From NCBI GenBank assembly GCA_016432585.1, contig CP066696.1, forward strand, positions 1 through 64,000: DNA of 64,000 nucleotides, in the 5' to 3' direction. A program made the translations under genes and the position numbers. The notes beneath the pieces are model-generated. The model saw only the letters and a program-made list of their open reading frames with translations, was not told the DNA's origin and ran no database searches. Positions 17,414-26,820 of this stretch are shown one piece after another. Source of the DNA: Candidatus Saccharibacteria bacterium (lineage in GTDB: Bacteria; Patescibacteriota; Saccharimonadia; Saccharimonadales; Saccharimonadaceae). Position 1 is the first letter of the stretch; every line of letters starts with the position of its first letter.

Positions 17414-19573
17414 TTATCGAAGCAGTGACATCGGGATAACAGCGTTGATGTTTCCATTTGTGTCATGGCTAGTGCGAAGATATGTTACGCCCTCCATATC
17501 GATTTTGGTTGCGAAAAATATTACCGATCCAGCTGGAATAAGATCTCCGACCGGCAATCCAGTCGTCGGATTTCTTTTGTACGTATTACGCTGCACGGTG
17601 AGGTAGCGTGGTGATTGAAGCGCTACAAAGTCCTCGCGTAAATCGGAGGCACTAATGGCTAAATTTGAGCTACTGTTAGTGTCATCTTGAGTTCGAAGAT
17701 ATGACTGGTCGGTTATGACCTTTGAAGCGAAACGAATCTTTGTCCCTGCCGGTATAACAGATCCTGATGTAGCGCCAGTCGTCGGGTTTCTTTTGTACGT
17801 ATCGCGGATAGTGATAAGATCGCGAACATACTTTAGGTTCAAGAAATCCTCTTTGAGTGATGTAAACGGAATGCCTTTTTGCAGATTTCTATCAGTATCG
17901 TGTTGGGTGCGAAGATAGGTTTGTCCGTTAACGACAATTTTACTGGTAAAATGTATTTTTGTTCCAGAATTAATCGTGCTATCTATCGCTGTGCCAGTGG
18001 CCGGGGTGACTTTTTGGGTGGTTGAAGCGGTCACGAAATCGCGCGCATACTTGATAGGCGTGAAGGGTATTTCCATAAAGGCTGCGAGGGGTATTCCCGG
18101 ATACTCGCCCGTAGCGGGTAGGCCATTTGTGAGATACGTTATCCCGTTTAGTGTTGTTTTGTAGTCGTAGTATTGCTGCGAGTTTGCACCAATAGATAAT
18201 CCTGTTGTGGCTTGCGTGCGAAGATCAACTTCCTGGGTGTTCGTAGCGGCTTGTAGCCAGCGGGGCTGACCAAGTCTTTCGTATGCTACGCTCGTTTCGC
18301 GAAGACTGGCAAGAGGGATACCTGCCTGAATATTTCTGTCTGAGTCGTGTTGTGTTCTGAGGTATGAACTAGCGCCAATGTTAACTTTTGTGGGCGCGTA
18401 TATTTTTGTTCCCGCAGGAATTAACGCTCCAACCGGACGCTCAGTAATAGGGTCTAACTTATAGAGATCACTTGTTGTTTCAAAAAAGCGTGGCGACGTA
18501 AGAGGTGTATAGCTTATCGTTACCTCTTCAAGATCACTAACGAGAATTCCTTTATTCTCGTTTTTGTCGGTGTCGTGACGTGTGCGGATATAGGTTACGC
18601 CGTCGCTAGTAATTTTACTCGAGAAGAATATCTGAGTGCCGGCTGCAATAGTGCCGTCGACGTTACTATATGTTCCAGGATTCTTTTTGTAAGTGTCGGT
18701 CTTTACTTGCATCCATCGGGGCGTTTGCAGTGAGGTGAAGCTGGCCCGAGTACTGCCGAACCAATCGGTGAAGTATAGGTAAAAGTTTCTGTTACCGTAC
18801 GCACCGCAAGGTGCAGTTCCCCAGCCTGCGTCGCGAGCGGCCTTATTGGGCTGGTAGGGAGTGTAGTTGTAGAGAGCTTGCGTTGCTCTATTTTCGATAT
18901 AGACCGTACTGCCGCCACACGAAGAATTTGGACTATATTGAATGAAGTTATTGCCAAGTTCGTATGGCGTATACCAAGAGGGGCTGTCGTTAAGGATTGC
19001 CCTGAACATCTTTGCTGCCCAATCGAGCTGATTGGTTAATCCGTAATAATCGGAGTCGCAGGGTGCGGTGTCGGGACATCCGTATCCGGTGGCGCTGCGG
19101 TACTGAATATTAAGCGGCCATGTGTCGGTAACGAGGCCCTGCTCTTTTTGAAGTAAGACTAGGAGTACTTGGGGGTTAATGGAATATTTCTGAGCAGCGT
19201 TATAGATAATCTGTGCGGCAGACTTTCCATCTTGTGAATAATTTTTTAAGCATATAAATGTTGTCTGCCCGTATTTGTAACGTCCCCACTCGGCGCGGGT
19301 TATTCGGCCGTCGCCGTTGTAGTCTTTGCCGCCTGCCATCTCTGATGTTTGTGTACCATTAGTGTCGCAGGTAGGTACTTTTTTGTTCAGAAAGGTCTGA
19401 ATGGCACCTGCGGACATTGTACTTTTGTTTGTCATGATCGAGTTGTCCATGATATTGCCGGCTTTCCAGCCTGTAAGCGCTTGTGCTGGCGCATCTTGCA
19501 TGAACGACGCGGCAATACTTGTGATAAGTCCGAATAATGAGAGAGTTATTATATTTATTCTTTTGTTAGTCAT
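17414..19573 (-). CDS. Secreted lysozyme-like-fold protein with six C-terminal surface repeats
   Basis: A 719-residue protein with a signal peptide (about residues 1-32, ending APAQA). The N-terminal domain (~33-278) includes an EF-hand-like DYNGDGRITRAEW and the stretch INPQVLLVLLQKEQGLVTDTWP followed by RSATGYGCPDTAPCDSDYYG. This resembles a family in Gram-positive Actinobacteria often labelled hemagglutinin, which looks related to soluble lytic transglycosylases; the Glu in QKEQG is the candidate catalytic acid. Residues 279-719 are six ~72-76-residue repeats. There is no LPxTG motif, so wall attachment may be through the repeats. It follows the small anchored-protein gene (3 nt gap) in one operon. 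Confidence 0.78.
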   Translation of the reverse strand: MTNKRINIITLSLFGLITSIAASFMQDAPAQALTGWKAGNIMDNSIMTNKSTMSAGAIQTFLNKKVPTCDTNGTQTSEMAGGKDYNGDGRITRAEWGRYKYGQTTFICLKNYSQDGKSAAQIIYNAAQKYSINPQVLLVLLQKEQGLVTDTWPLNIQYRSATGYGCPDTAPCDSDYYGLTNQLDWAAKMFRAILNDSPSWYTPYELGNNFIQYSPNSSCGGSTVYIENRATQALYNYTPYQPNKAARDAGWGTAPCGAYGNRNFYLYFTDWFGSTRASFTSLQTPRWMQVKTDTYKKNPGTYSNVDGTIAAGTQIFFSSKITSDGVTYIRTRHDTDKNENKGILVSDLEEVTISYTPLTSPRFFETTSDLYKLDPITERPVGALIPAGTKIYAPTKVNIGASSYLRTQHDSDRNIQAGIPLASLRETSVAYERLGQPRWLQAATNTQEVDLRTQATTGLSIGANSQQYYDYKTTLNGITYLTNGLPATGEYPGIPLAAFMEIPFTPIKYARDFVTASTTQKVTPATGTAIDSTINSGTKIHFTSKIVVNGQTYLRTQHDTDRNLQKGIPFTSLKEDFLNLKYVRDLITIRDTYKRNPTTGATSGSVIPAGTKIRFASKVITDQSYLRTQDDTNSSSNLAISASDLREDFVALQSPRYLTVQRNTYKRNPTTGLPVGDLIPAGSVIFFATKIDMEGVTYLRTSHDTNGNINAVIPMSLLR
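17417..18739 (-). repeat. Six tandem ~75-residue protein repeats
   Basis: Coding repeats 1-6 cover protein residues ~279-354, 355-430, 431-503, 504-579, 580-651 and 652-719. The shared pattern is PR, then TYKRNPTTG, G-x-IPAGTKI-x-F, K, G-x-x-YLRT, HDT-D-x-N, GIP and S-LRE. Repeat 3 is the most diverged and repeat 6 ends the protein. The same unit occurs twice in the subtilase at 48.4 kb. Confidence 0.9.
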
Positions 19574-19576
19574 AGG

Positions 19577-20116
19577 CTATTTAATCTCATATTCTTTTGT
19601 GGCGGTGCCAGTTTTGTTATTGATGGTCACTGAAAGAGTTATTGTCCATACTCCATCTGGGAGTTCGGTTCTTGGTATAGTGAAGCCTTTGCAGGTCGAG
19701 GCGTTAGGGAGTGCCTGGATACCACTCGACCTTGTAACGACGACGCCACTCTTTTTAAGGCTGATCTTACAGGTGCCAGTATTGGTAATCGACTCGATGA
19801 GGCTGCTGATTTTTATCTCATTATCATAAGTGGTAACAGAGGTGATAGTAGTGACGACCGTACCAGCTGGCGGAGTATCTTGTTTGTCGTTTTCAATAGG
19901 TGTTTTTGGTGAGTCGGATGTTTCGTCGGTTGGAGGAGTTGTGGCCGGAGCTTTGTCTTGGTCGGTTGGAATGTTTGCCGTTTGATTTAAATCTTCAGCT
20001 GGAGGTGTCGGGCGATTCGATACAATAGCAAACACCGAAAAGCCAGCGACAAGAGCGAGTACGAATATCGCTGAAATTACTACCTTTTTGTTTATTGTAT
20101 TTCTTTTTATCTTCAT
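19577..20116 (-). CDS. Membrane-anchored extracellular protein of unknown function
   Basis: A 179-residue protein: basic start MKIKRNTINKK, one transmembrane segment (~12-32), a Pro/Thr/Asp-rich extended linker (~35-85), then a ~90-residue beta-rich domain with two cysteines (GTCKISLKKSG and ASTCKGF) that could form a disulfide. The ending GVWTITLSVTINNKTGTATKEY looks Ig-like. It is first in an operon with the lysozyme-like secreted protein, so it may be its anchor or partner. I recognise no named family. The best Shine-Dalgarno upstream serves a two-codon ORF rather than this ATG. Confidence 0.72.
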   Translation of the reverse strand: MKIKRNTINKKVVISAIFVLALVAGFSVFAIVSNRPTPPAEDLNQTANIPTDQDKAPATTPPTDETSDSPKTPIENDKQDTPPAGTVVTTITSVTTYDNEIKISSLIESITNTGTCKISLKKSGVVVTRSSGIQALPNASTCKGFTIPRTELPDGVWTITLSVTINNKTGTATKEYEIK

Positions 20117-20143
20117 TTTTTATACCATCTTTATCTCCTGTAA

Positions 20144-20172
20144 ATTATAATATTCTCAGACTATTGTGTCAA
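20144..20172 (-). promoter_or_regulatory. Consensus sigma-70-type promoter
   Basis: On the minus strand TTGACA (20172-20167) and TATAAT (20149-20144) are separated by exactly 17 bases, a full consensus match. It drives the two-gene secreted-protein operon (20116 to 17414). It is the best -35/-10 pair seen in the window and predicts strong constitutive expression. Confidence 0.88.
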
Positions 20173-20269
20173 CGCGGCATGAATATCCAGAGCGGAGTGC
20201 TGACGAGATAATGTAACTGTGACGCATCTGCTATGCACCTCAGTTGATATTTGGTATGCTAGGTGCTGT

Positions 20270-21406
20270 ATGAGAGATAATAACCCTGAGATCGTTGACG
20301 CGGTAGTTATAGGCGGTGGCTTTTATGGCCTGCGCATCGCACTATTCCTACATGAACAGCTTGGCGTTCAAAAGATTGCGATTATAGAAAAAGAAAAAGC
20401 GCTCATGTCGCGGGCGTCGTACGTTAACCAGGCTCGTGTTCATAACGGCTATCACTATCCGCGTAGTCTTCTTACCGGATACAGGTCGGCAGTTAACTTT
20501 CCGACATTTGTTGAAGAGTACAAGCCGGCAATCGTTAGTGATTTCGACAAATACTACTCGATTGCCCGTCATCTGTCTAAGGTGAATGCGGGTCAGTTTA
20601 GGGCGTTTAGTGAAAAAATCGGCTCAGATATTGCACCAGCATCGCCAGAAATAGAAAAACTATTCAATCCGCATCTTATTGAAAAGACATTTCTTGTTAA
20701 GGAGTATGCTTTCGATTCTCATATCCTTCGCGACCTATTAGTGGAGCGTATTGCGAAATACAAAGGAAGCATTACTATTCACAACGAAGAAGAAGTTCAA
20801 ACTGTTGACTATACAAATAATCAACTAGGAGTCACGACAAATAAGCAGAAATACTTAGCGGATAAGGTATTTAACTGCACCTACTCACAAATCAATGCGC
20901 TTCATAGGCGGTCGGGGCTGCCTTTGGTGGGATTAAAACACGAGATTACCGAGATGTGCTTAGTGGAGTTGCCTAAGGGGCTCGAGAACTTTAGCGTAAC
21001 GGTAATGGACGGTCCATTCTTTTCAATTATGCCTTTTCCGAGTCGGAAGCTTCATACGTTATCTCATGTTCGTTACACGCCGCATACGTCGTGGATTGAT
21101 AACGAAGAGACACCGGACGTGCTTAAAGATTCGCATAAATACTATGACGGCTACGATCTTCATACTAATTACAAAAAAATGGAATCGGATGTTCTGCGTT
21201 ATGTACCGGCGCTGAAGGGTATGAAGCTTCGAGACACGATTAGCGAAGTGAAGACAGTCCTCGTTAAGAGCGAAAGTGATGATAGCCGACCGATTCTCTT
21301 TAAGAGCAACTTGGGCTTTCCTGGGTACACCTGTATAATGGGAGGAAAAGTTGATAATATTTATGATGTCTTTGTAGACTTAGAGGTGTTGTATGGGAAA
21401 AAATAA
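20270..21406 (+). CDS. FAD-dependent oxidoreductase (DAO-like)
   Basis: A 378-residue flavoprotein. The N-terminus VDAVVIGGGFYGLRIALFL is a Rossmann FAD site (GxGxxG-type), followed by IAIIEKEKALMSRASYVNQARVHNGYHYPRS, where the Glu would bind the FAD ribose. It resembles D-amino-acid-oxidase-fold proteins found in polysaccharide clusters, and it heads an operon with two GT2-family genes. The substrate is unknown. The ATG at 20270 is chosen because TATGCT (20255-20260) ends 9 nt before it; the open frame extends 51 nt upstream, mostly before that promoter. Confidence 0.82.
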   Translation: MRDNNPEIVDAVVIGGGFYGLRIALFLHEQLGVQKIAIIEKEKALMSRASYVNQARVHNGYHYPRSLLTGYRSAVNFPTFVEEYKPAIVSDFDKYYSIARHLSKVNAGQFRAFSEKIGSDIAPASPEIEKLFNPHLIEKTFLVKEYAFDSHILRDLLVERIAKYKGSITIHNEEEVQTVDYTNNQLGVTTNKQKYLADKVFNCTYSQINALHRRSGLPLVGLKHEITEMCLVELPKGLENFSVTVMDGPFFSIMPFPSRKLHTLSHVRYTPHTSWIDNEETPDVLKDSHKYYDGYDLHTNYKKMESDVLRYVPALKGMKLRDTISEVKTVLVKSESDDSRPILFKSNLGFPGYTCIMGGKVDNIYDVFVDLEVLYGKK

Positions 21407-22397
21407 GAAAATGTCACTTGTGGCTAAAAGTGAGCTTGAGGACATTTTTGTATCTGTAGTTATTGTGGCAGATGCCGAGGTAGATGCACTTTCGACATAT
21501 TTGAAAGACCTATCAAGCCTATTGGAAGGCCATTATACTAATTACGAGATCCTTCTTGTTAATAATGGCGTCGATCAAAAAGAAATAATTGATGCGTCAG
21601 CACTATTAGAGTCACTTCCTTGTATTCGCATAATGAGCCTCTCACAGCGCACCAGGTACGATACGGCTGTTTTTGCCGGCCTCGAGGCTGCAATCGGAGA
21701 TTTTGTGTGCACGGTTAATCCAACGGTGGATCCTATCGACAGTATTGAAGGTATCGTAAAACAGAACAGGGAATACGATGTCGTTCAAGGGGTTAGCGAC
21801 GTGCCTATAACCGGTGCGTTCGGTAATCGTTTGGGCCGAAACCTCTTTTATTGGTATAACCGTAAACATATCAATATCGACATACCTATCAATGCGACGT
21901 ATTTTGCCTCTTATAGTCGTCGTGCGGTAAACGCGCTCACTAGCACACACCGTAATCACCGACATATTCGCCACCTTGTTCGTCTTATAGGCTTCAAGCC
22001 AACACTTTTTTCGTATAGGCCAAAGCAAAACCCTAGTAATCAACGAAGTCTTCGGACAGGCGTTATCGAGGCGCTCGAGATTGCCACGAGTTACTCGACG
22101 CACCCTTTGCGTTTCGTGACATGGCTGGGGGTTTTTGCTAGTTTCATTAACATTCTGTACATAGGCTACGTCCTTGCTCTTAACATATCGAATACGCGAG
22201 TTGCCGAGGGTTGGACGACGACCTCTTTACAGCTTTCTGGCATGTTCTTTATACTTTTCATCATTATGGTGATTTTGGCAGAGTATGTTGGGCGAATTTT
22301 GGTTGAAAGTCGCCAGGAGCCTCAATATTACGTTACCGACGAGTCGGTCAGTACTATTTCGATGGCAGATGTTTCACGTCGGAATATTGCAAAATAA
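21393..22397 (+). CDS. GtrB-like GT2-family protein lacking the usual DxD motif
   Basis: A 334-residue protein with the outline of polyprenyl-phosphate glycosyltransferases: an N-terminal GT-A-like domain (VSVVIVADAEVDAL, YEILLVNNGV), two C-terminal transmembrane helices (~240-300) and the family ending LAEYVGRILVESRQEPQYYV. The canonical metal-binding region, IDADLQDPPE in the homologue at 2.3-3.3 kb, reads CTVNPTVDPID here, so the first Asp pair is gone. It may be inactive, use a different mechanism, or serve as a scaffold. It overlaps the FAD oxidoreductase gene by 14 nt. Confidence 0.82.
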   Translation: MGKNKKMSLVAKSELEDIFVSVVIVADAEVDALSTYLKDLSSLLEGHYTNYEILLVNNGVDQKEIIDASALLESLPCIRIMSLSQRTRYDTAVFAGLEAAIGDFVCTVNPTVDPIDSIEGIVKQNREYDVVQGVSDVPITGAFGNRLGRNLFYWYNRKHINIDIPINATYFASYSRRAVNALTSTHRNHRHIRHLVRLIGFKPTLFSYRPKQNPSNQRSLRTGVIEALEIATSYSTHPLRFVTWLGVFASFINILYIGYVLALNISNTRVAEGWTTTSLQLSGMFFILFIIMVILAEYVGRILVESRQEPQYYVTDESVSTISMADVSRRNIAK

Positions 22398-22421
22398 AGG
22401 GTTAGTAATAGAGGAGTTAAT

Positions 22422-23231
22422 ATGAGTAAAAGTGCTACCGTACGAAAAAAGTTCCCATCTTGGCAGTTTCCAGATTTCGAAAGTAACGAACTAAGCCCTA
22501 AGAGTAGTAAATATTGCGTGTGTGTTTTTGTTATTAATGAAGGCGAACGCATTCAAAAACAGCTGGCCGCAATGAAAAAATATTCTAATATTGTCGATGT
22601 TGTTGTTGCGGACGGTGGTAGTACGGATGGGTCTCTTGAGCCAGCGTTCTTGAAGAAGCAAAACGTGCGAGCCTTACTCACAAAGAAAGGCCCTGGTAAA
22701 TTAAGCGCGCAAATGCGCATGGCATTCGCTTGGGCGCTTGCTGAAGGCTATGAGGGCGTGGTTGTAGTAGATGGAAATGGTAAGGATGACATCTCTGCGA
22801 TTCCTCAGTTTATTAAGCTTCTCGACGATGGGTTTGATCATATTCAGGGCTCACGATTCATTCCAGGCGGTAAGGCTATTAATACTCCTCTGTCGCGTGA
22901 AATTGGACTTCACCTATTGCACGCGCCTCTAATCAGCTTAGCTTCACGAAAACGTCATACAGATACTACGAACGGCTTCCGCGGTTATAGCGCTTCGCTA
23001 CTGAAAGATGAAGACGTTGCGGTTTTTCGTGATATTTTTCAGACATACGAACTCCATTACTACTTGGCAATTGAAAGCTCGCGCCGCAAGCAATACAAAA
23101 CCGTAGAAACACCAGTAACGCGCGCTTATCCGAAGAGTGGTAAAACGCCAACGAAGATAAGTCCCCTAAAGGGCAATGCGCATATTCTCAAAGTACTTTT
23201 TAGTGCCGCTCTTGGTAAGTACAAAAAATAA
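22422..23231 (+). CDS. GT2 family glycosyltransferase (DPM1-like)
   Basis: A 269-residue cytoplasmic enzyme with CVFVINEGERIQKQL, VVADGGSTDGS and VVVVDGNGKDDISAIPQF at the metal site, followed by HIQGSRFIPGG and DTTNGFRGYS, like dolichol-phosphate-mannose-synthase-type enzymes without membrane helices. A GAGGAG ribosome site lies 5 nt before the ATG. The order oxidoreductase, GtrB-like, GT2, membrane protein suggests one pathway building and exporting a lipid-linked sugar. Confidence 0.87.
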   Translation: MSKSATVRKKFPSWQFPDFESNELSPKSSKYCVCVFVINEGERIQKQLAAMKKYSNIVDVVVADGGSTDGSLEPAFLKKQNVRALLTKKGPGKLSAQMRMAFAWALAEGYEGVVVVDGNGKDDISAIPQFIKLLDDGFDHIQGSRFIPGGKAINTPLSREIGLHLLHAPLISLASRKRHTDTTNGFRGYSASLLKDEDVAVFRDIFQTYELHYYLAIESSRRKQYKTVETPVTRAYPKSGKTPTKISPLKGNAHILKVLFSAALGKYKK

Positions 23232-23235
23232 CCCC

Positions 23236-24591
23236 ATGAATAAAATCACTAAGTTTATCGGTAAAAATAAAGTCTCTATTTCAATCGTCCTTAGTGGTTT
23301 TATTCTTTTTATTGTTAATGTACTGATCTTCTATCCTGGCTTTATGAGTGCGGATTCGATTACGCAACTTGCGCAGGTAATGGGAGAGCGGCCTGTGACC
23401 GATTGGCATCCACCGGTGATGGTTTTGGTGTGGGGCATTTTGCTAGATATTACAGGCAAAGTGGGCTCCATGCTAATGTTGCAGCTTGCAATGCTGTGGG
23501 CGAGTCTCGTACTTTTAGCGATATATATCCATCGCATTACTTCCTCTGTTAAATATGCAATTTTGCCACTTGTCGTTGGTGTTGCTCCTTTTGTAATTTC
23601 TATATCCGGCGTGATTTGGAAGGATTGTCACATGGCGTTTTCGCTACTCTTAGCTGCCGTACTGACACTTTATTTGAAGCAATTAAAGTTTAAAAAAGCC
23701 ATTCGCTACTGCATTCTTGTCGTTATTGGTCTGCTGATTCTCTACGCGTGCCTTCTACGGCATAATGCTCTTTTTGCAGCAATCCCCTTAATCTATGTTG
23801 CAATCAGCTATGGTATATCGACGCGAATGAGGAGTCAAAGGATACTATATACAGCGGCATTTGTACTAGTGACATTTGTGGCCGGGTCAATCGTGAGTGG
23901 TCTAACATCTGCACGTACGACGAATCCATCATCCGCTGTTATGCTCGACGATATCGTCAATACATTGTCAGTTAGCGATGTGCGTAAAGCCGGAATCGAT
24001 AGTGATCTAAGTCAGATTATTCAAGACGCAGTTCATAAGTGCCGTAATAGGGATATTGTTTTCAATAGCATTGCGTATTGTAGCGGTAAAGAGGCGGGTT
24101 ATAGGCTCTCGTATGATCATCCTGAGGCGCTTCGTGCGGTTTGGGGATATATGTTGGAGCATAAGCCGTGGGAATATCTTGGTTTTAGGCTACACGCTTT
24201 TAGTATCTTTATGTTTACACCCGAGCGCCTTAGCTATTACTGGAATGCCGGTATCGAAGATAATGACCTCGATCAGAAAGTAAAGTTCGAAGACCTAGGC
24301 AAGAGCCTTAGTGTTTATGTAATAGATTTTGGTTATAAATATTTCTCTGTGTTATTTATGCCTTGGTTTTGGATTGTATTTAACAGTATTCTACTGGGCT
24401 ATGCCTATAAACGCTTAAAAACAATGCGTCTATTCGTGTGCGCGCTTGCAATGTCTGCAGTTCTCTACATCCTTAGCTACGCGCCAGTTGTCATAGGGGT
24501 GGACTACAGGTACATATATTGGTCTGTCTTTGCCTCATTGCTGGCGGCTCTACTTGCGTGGATAGATATTCGCTATCGCAAGAATGTTTAA
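23236..24591 (+). CDS. Polytopic membrane protein, GT-C-like
   Basis: A 451-residue protein with about ten hydrophobic segments. The first extracytoplasmic loop reads FYPGFMSADSITQL then DWHPPVMVLVWG, the layout of GT-C enzymes that take sugars from polyprenyl phosphate on the outer face. A second loop near residues 230-330 is hydrophilic. It resembles uncharacterised DUF6020-type proteins. The ATG at 23236 starts 4 nt after the GT2 stop; an upstream in-frame start would overlap that gene. Function as a sugar transferase is inferred, not shown. Confidence 0.68.
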   Translation: MNKITKFIGKNKVSISIVLSGFILFIVNVLIFYPGFMSADSITQLAQVMGERPVTDWHPPVMVLVWGILLDITGKVGSMLMLQLAMLWASLVLLAIYIHRITSSVKYAILPLVVGVAPFVISISGVIWKDCHMAFSLLLAAVLTLYLKQLKFKKAIRYCILVVIGLLILYACLLRHNALFAAIPLIYVAISYGISTRMRSQRILYTAAFVLVTFVAGSIVSGLTSARTTNPSSAVMLDDIVNTLSVSDVRKAGIDSDLSQIIQDAVHKCRNRDIVFNSIAYCSGKEAGYRLSYDHPEALRAVWGYMLEHKPWEYLGFRLHAFSIFMFTPERLSYYWNAGIEDNDLDQKVKFEDLGKSLSVYVIDFGYKYFSVLFMPWFWIVFNSILLGYAYKRLKTMRLFVCALAMSAVLYILSYAPVVIGVDYRYIYWSVFASLLAALLAWIDIRYRKNV

Positions 24592-24609
24592 TACTGCACT
24601 AAAACCGCG

Positions 24610-26724
24610 TTAAGTTTGACGCCAAGTATTTCGTTTTTTCTTTAGTAGGTTATCTAAGGGAAGCTGCATGTTATTCTCGGTGATTGGAACTTCCTTGTAA
24701 GTCAGCTCTTCAATTGTGAACGAGCCAGGAAGGACGCCGCCAACTTCTGTGGTGATAGTAACATTCTGTTCACCGCCCCGAATTGTTACTGGAAAAGTTG
24801 CTTCGTGAGAGTAGGAAGGTACGGATACAGGGAGTTCCATAGCGGAGGCGTTATTAAGATTAACAAGGTAGCGTGGAATTTTATTTAACAGAGGATTAAT
24901 AGCAGAAGCCTGATAGCGTATATGGATTTCGTAAAGACGCGCCTTATCGGATGTATTTGCCGGTAGCTTAAAAGATTTTCCATCGCGCTGCGCGGTCACT
25001 GTAGGGTATGTGATATTGCTTATTGTCGCTTTATCTTTTAGCTTCCATAAAAAGTGTGAGTCATTCTTGGCTACTATGTCGTAGTGTGTCAATAGGTGAT
25101 CGTAGAAGTCCCACGTTGTTGACATGAGCCACTCTTCGTATGAGAAAAACAATGGACGCATTGTAATGGCATAATCTGAGTTGCTTTTTATGAAATCGGA
25201 CACATAGGATTGGCGTCGTTTTTCTCCGAGCGCATGGATGATATAATCTTCACCTCCCTGGGAGGGATTGAGCGTATCTGACAAGTAGCTATCATAGACG
25301 CTCGTGTAGGTTGACCATACTGTCGCTCCTTTCGATATGTAAGGCTGGAACTCATCGACGCGCTTTTTCCACTTCTTGTTTAGAACGAAATAGTCATCCT
25401 TGGCGGGTGCTTGGCTTGCCTTTACAAGGATATCCTTAATCCAAAACTCACTAGACGACACGATGTAGATATTAGTTTGTACAATGAGGAATCCTGCAAG
25501 TAGGCCAACGGTGAAACGAGAAATGTGTCGAGCTATAAAGGCTACTACGCCTTTGTTGCGTGAAAGGTTATGCAGAACGCGTTTTATGTATCCACTAAAA
25601 ATGAGTTGAACGGCTAAGGCGGTAAGGATAAGACCGGACATTCGATAAAGGGGTAAAAGGTGAGAATTCGGACTGAAATAACCGAGGGCGCTGACGGTGA
25701 AGGTGATAACTCCATATGCCAACATGAAGAAAAAAGCGTATGCAATATGCGTAGGAAGCTTTTTGATTCTATGCGCCCAAACGAGTCCCGCGGCGATTAG
25801 CGCCAAGAATACATAAAGGGCGATGAGTTTACGGTGAAAAATTGCCGGAGCTAGTCGTTCCCACTCGAAAAATAGATTTGGCGGAGAGCCGAAATACCAC
25901 CCCTGGTCGCTTGGTATGTCTATGAGCGCGTAACGAAGAGCGTCTATAGGGTGGCCGGCTGTAAGAAGGGTGGTCAGGAGAAGAATTAGCGCAACAACAG
26001 CTCCGATTATGTAGCCTAGGTGCAGTAATATTCCCGAGACTTTCTTTTTTTGTTTTATGAGCATAATGCCTTTTGTAACGACAAAAGCTACAAGCGCTGC
26101 AAGGCCCTGTTCGGTGCCACATAGAAATGCGATGGCTAGTAATATAATAGCGGCAATGTCGGTGTACGATATGCGCCTACTCAATATAGTCACACTGCGG
26201 GAAGTGTTCCAGACGAGCGCAGCCGCTACTAATATTGGTAGCGTACTACGCAGTCCAAGAAGCGAGTTGCCTGGAGTGATGAGCGGGATGAAATAAAGCG
26301 CTAGCGTGGTGAATAACGCAGTAGCGATAATTGTCTTTCGCTTATCTCGAAAATACGCCCAGAAAAAAATAAACGAGCTAACAAAGAAGAGTGTTATCGA
26401 TACTGCAAACTTAGCAAACTCAGCAGCAAAAAGATTACCGCCTAGTAGTTTGAATAATGGAAAATGCAGCCAAGGTACTCCTATGCCGTGGAAAAATGGA
26501 AAATCATGCCCGACAGATTGTCCAGCATCTAGTCGCTGTAGTGGATTGTAGAGCTGGAACGTACCGTTAGCTGGAAAAGTTCTAACATCTGTAGCGCTAT
26601 TTATTGTAAATAAGATAGAAAAAATAATGTAGGAGAGCAAAAAAAATAAAGCGAGAATTGTTAAAACATTAATTCCCGCATACTCTTTTGAGAAGAAGGT
26701 TTGCAGACGTTTTTTGATCGACAC
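24610..26724 (-). CDS. Large polytopic membrane protein, possible GT-C glycosyltransferase
   Basis: A 704-residue protein with an N-terminal membrane domain of about 10-11 helices (residues ~20-430) and a soluble extracytoplasmic C-terminal part (~430-704) containing ATVWSTYTSVYDSYL and a beta-rich end. The first loop after helix 1 is about 60 residues, as in many GT-C enzymes. It starts at GTG 26724, with minus-strand TATACT (26740-26735) ending 10 nt before it. It is convergent with the GT-C-like gene at 24591. No specific family is recognised. Confidence 0.7.
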   Translation of the reverse strand: MSIKKRLQTFFSKEYAGINVLTILALFFLLSYIIFSILFTINSATDVRTFPANGTFQLYNPLQRLDAGQSVGHDFPFFHGIGVPWLHFPLFKLLGGNLFAAEFAKFAVSITLFFVSSFIFFWAYFRDKRKTIIATALFTTLALYFIPLITPGNSLLGLRSTLPILVAAALVWNTSRSVTILSRRISYTDIAAIILLAIAFLCGTEQGLAALVAFVVTKGIMLIKQKKKVSGILLHLGYIIGAVVALILLLTTLLTAGHPIDALRYALIDIPSDQGWYFGSPPNLFFEWERLAPAIFHRKLIALYVFLALIAAGLVWAHRIKKLPTHIAYAFFFMLAYGVITFTVSALGYFSPNSHLLPLYRMSGLILTALAVQLIFSGYIKRVLHNLSRNKGVVAFIARHISRFTVGLLAGFLIVQTNIYIVSSSEFWIKDILVKASQAPAKDDYFVLNKKWKKRVDEFQPYISKGATVWSTYTSVYDSYLSDTLNPSQGGEDYIIHALGEKRRQSYVSDFIKSNSDYAITMRPLFFSYEEWLMSTTWDFYDHLLTHYDIVAKNDSHFLWKLKDKATISNITYPTVTAQRDGKSFKLPANTSDKARLYEIHIRYQASAINPLLNKIPRYLVNLNNASAMELPVSVPSYSHEATFPVTIRGGEQNVTITTEVGGVLPGSFTIEELTYKEVPITENNMQLPLDNLLKKKRNTWRQT

Positions 26725-26820
26725 GATTATTTGTAGTATACCATCTAATAAACAAAAATAAGAGACTGGAATCGTATTCTGTTAGAATGGAAACAGAATC
26801 AATATAGAGGAGCTACTGAT

